DNA of 52,357 bases from Candidatus Poribacteria bacterium (GTDB lineage Bacteria > Poribacteria > WGA-4E > WGA-3G), in contig JAAXGN010000160.1 in NCBI GenBank assembly GCA_012267415.1, forward strand, positions 1-52,357, given 5' to 3'. The number at the start of each line of letters is the position of its first letter. The first letter of the stretch is position 1. Positions 51,973 through 52,357 of this stretch are shown piece by piece. The notes beneath the pieces were generated by a model, which saw only the letters and a list, made by a program, of their open reading frames with translations, ran no database searches and was not told the origin of the DNA. The translations under genes and the position numbers were made by a program.

Positions 51973-52357
51973 TTAGTAGTTTGGCAAAACAACGACTGTT
52001 ATCCATCCACTATATGCCGACCCTGCTGAGTTTGTCGCCTTAAATCTGAAGCTTCGGGTCTGGGCTCTTGTCACCCTGCCACTGATAACACCATTGCTAA
52101 CGGAAGTTCCAGATGGGTATCCACCATCCGTGCTACCATCGCGCGAGAAAGTGGGGTTGCCTGTGACATAACTATTTAGGTCTAAATAAAAACTATCACC
52201 GACTCTCAGATTATAAGGACCAATATCACTCCATACAGGTGCTGACACCGGTTCTGAGGGGGGAGACGGTGTAGAGGGCGTTGTGGGTGTAGAGGGCGTT
52301 GTGGACGTTGTCGTCTCGGTACTACTCGGTAGAGAGACAGAGACAGTATAACTCGGT
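51973..52357 (-). CDS. C-terminus of a secreted protein with a putative Ig-like domain, cut by window edge
   Basis: The open frame runs off the window's right end; the internal GTG at 52248 is not a start. From the edge: PSYTVSVSLPSS (end of a preceding beta-domain), a Thr/Pro/Ser linker (TSTTPSTPTTPSTPSPP), then a final domain of about 85 residues: IGPYNLRVGDSFYLDLNSYV, GNPTFSRDG, GVISGRVT, FRFKATNSAGSA, ITVVVLPNY. That is the pattern of putative Ig (He_PIG-type) surface domains. Probably a multi-domain extracellular adhesin or enzyme; the functional part lies outside the window. Confidence 0.7.
   Translation of the reverse strand, partial: PSYTVSVSLPSSTETTTSTTPSTPTTPSTPSPPSEPVSAPVWSDIGPYNLRVGDSFYLDLNSYVTGNPTFSRDGSTDGGYPSGTSVSNGVISGRVTRAQTRSFRFKATNSAGSAYSGWITVVVLPNY

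Overview
The window looks like part of a sponge-associated or marine 'Candidatus Poribacteria'-type chromosome. This is an inference: dense WD40, TPR, LRR, LamG and dockerin proteins, many short hairpin repeats between genes, rather low G+C, and no plasmid, phage or transposase gene. No phylogenetic test was possible here.

Left part (1-8,448). Small minus-strand membrane/Cys-rich proteins lie at the edge. Then come a secreted dockerin plus YWTD-propeller protein, a HEAT-TM-TPR membrane protein, a tRNA-Lys/tRNA-Glu unit with its own promoter and terminator, purA, and the rplM-rpsI operon with a perfect consensus promoter. Gaps hold several families of dispersed palindromic repeats.

Centre (8,449-31,680), all plus strand. 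This is a tandem array of eight WD40 proteins with interspersed membrane, LRR and protease-TPR genes. Two of the eight are intact fusions of an ECF sigma factor, one transmembrane helix and a WD40 double propeller. Three are derivatives that lost all or most of the sigma part. Three are secreted propellers with signal peptides. All share one cap motif before blade 1. Seven of the eight have 14 recognisable blades. A conserved leader with a possible 19-codon ORF precedes several sigma or ex-sigma copies. Remnants of LRR and sigma genes show that the array grew by duplication and decayed by deletion.

Right part (31,684-52,357). Two very large secreted TPR proteins are tandem paralogues, one with a LamG lectin domain inserted. 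They are followed by an enolase-superfamily enzyme, a frameshifted ADP-ribosylglycohydrolase, an SMP-30/gluconolactonase, an orphan Dam-like adenine methylase under a near-consensus promoter, a PLP aminotransferase, a Rad50/SbcC-like hook ATPase with a small coupled partner, a hisZ-hisG-hisS set (minus strand), and the C-terminus of an Ig-like surface protein cut by the window edge.

Four genes are broken by what looks like one missing base, in or beside a short homopolymer. That is either assembly error or contingency-type variation, and the reader should treat those genes as probably intact until reads are checked. The strongest biological lead is the membrane-tethered ECF sigma-WD40 array.
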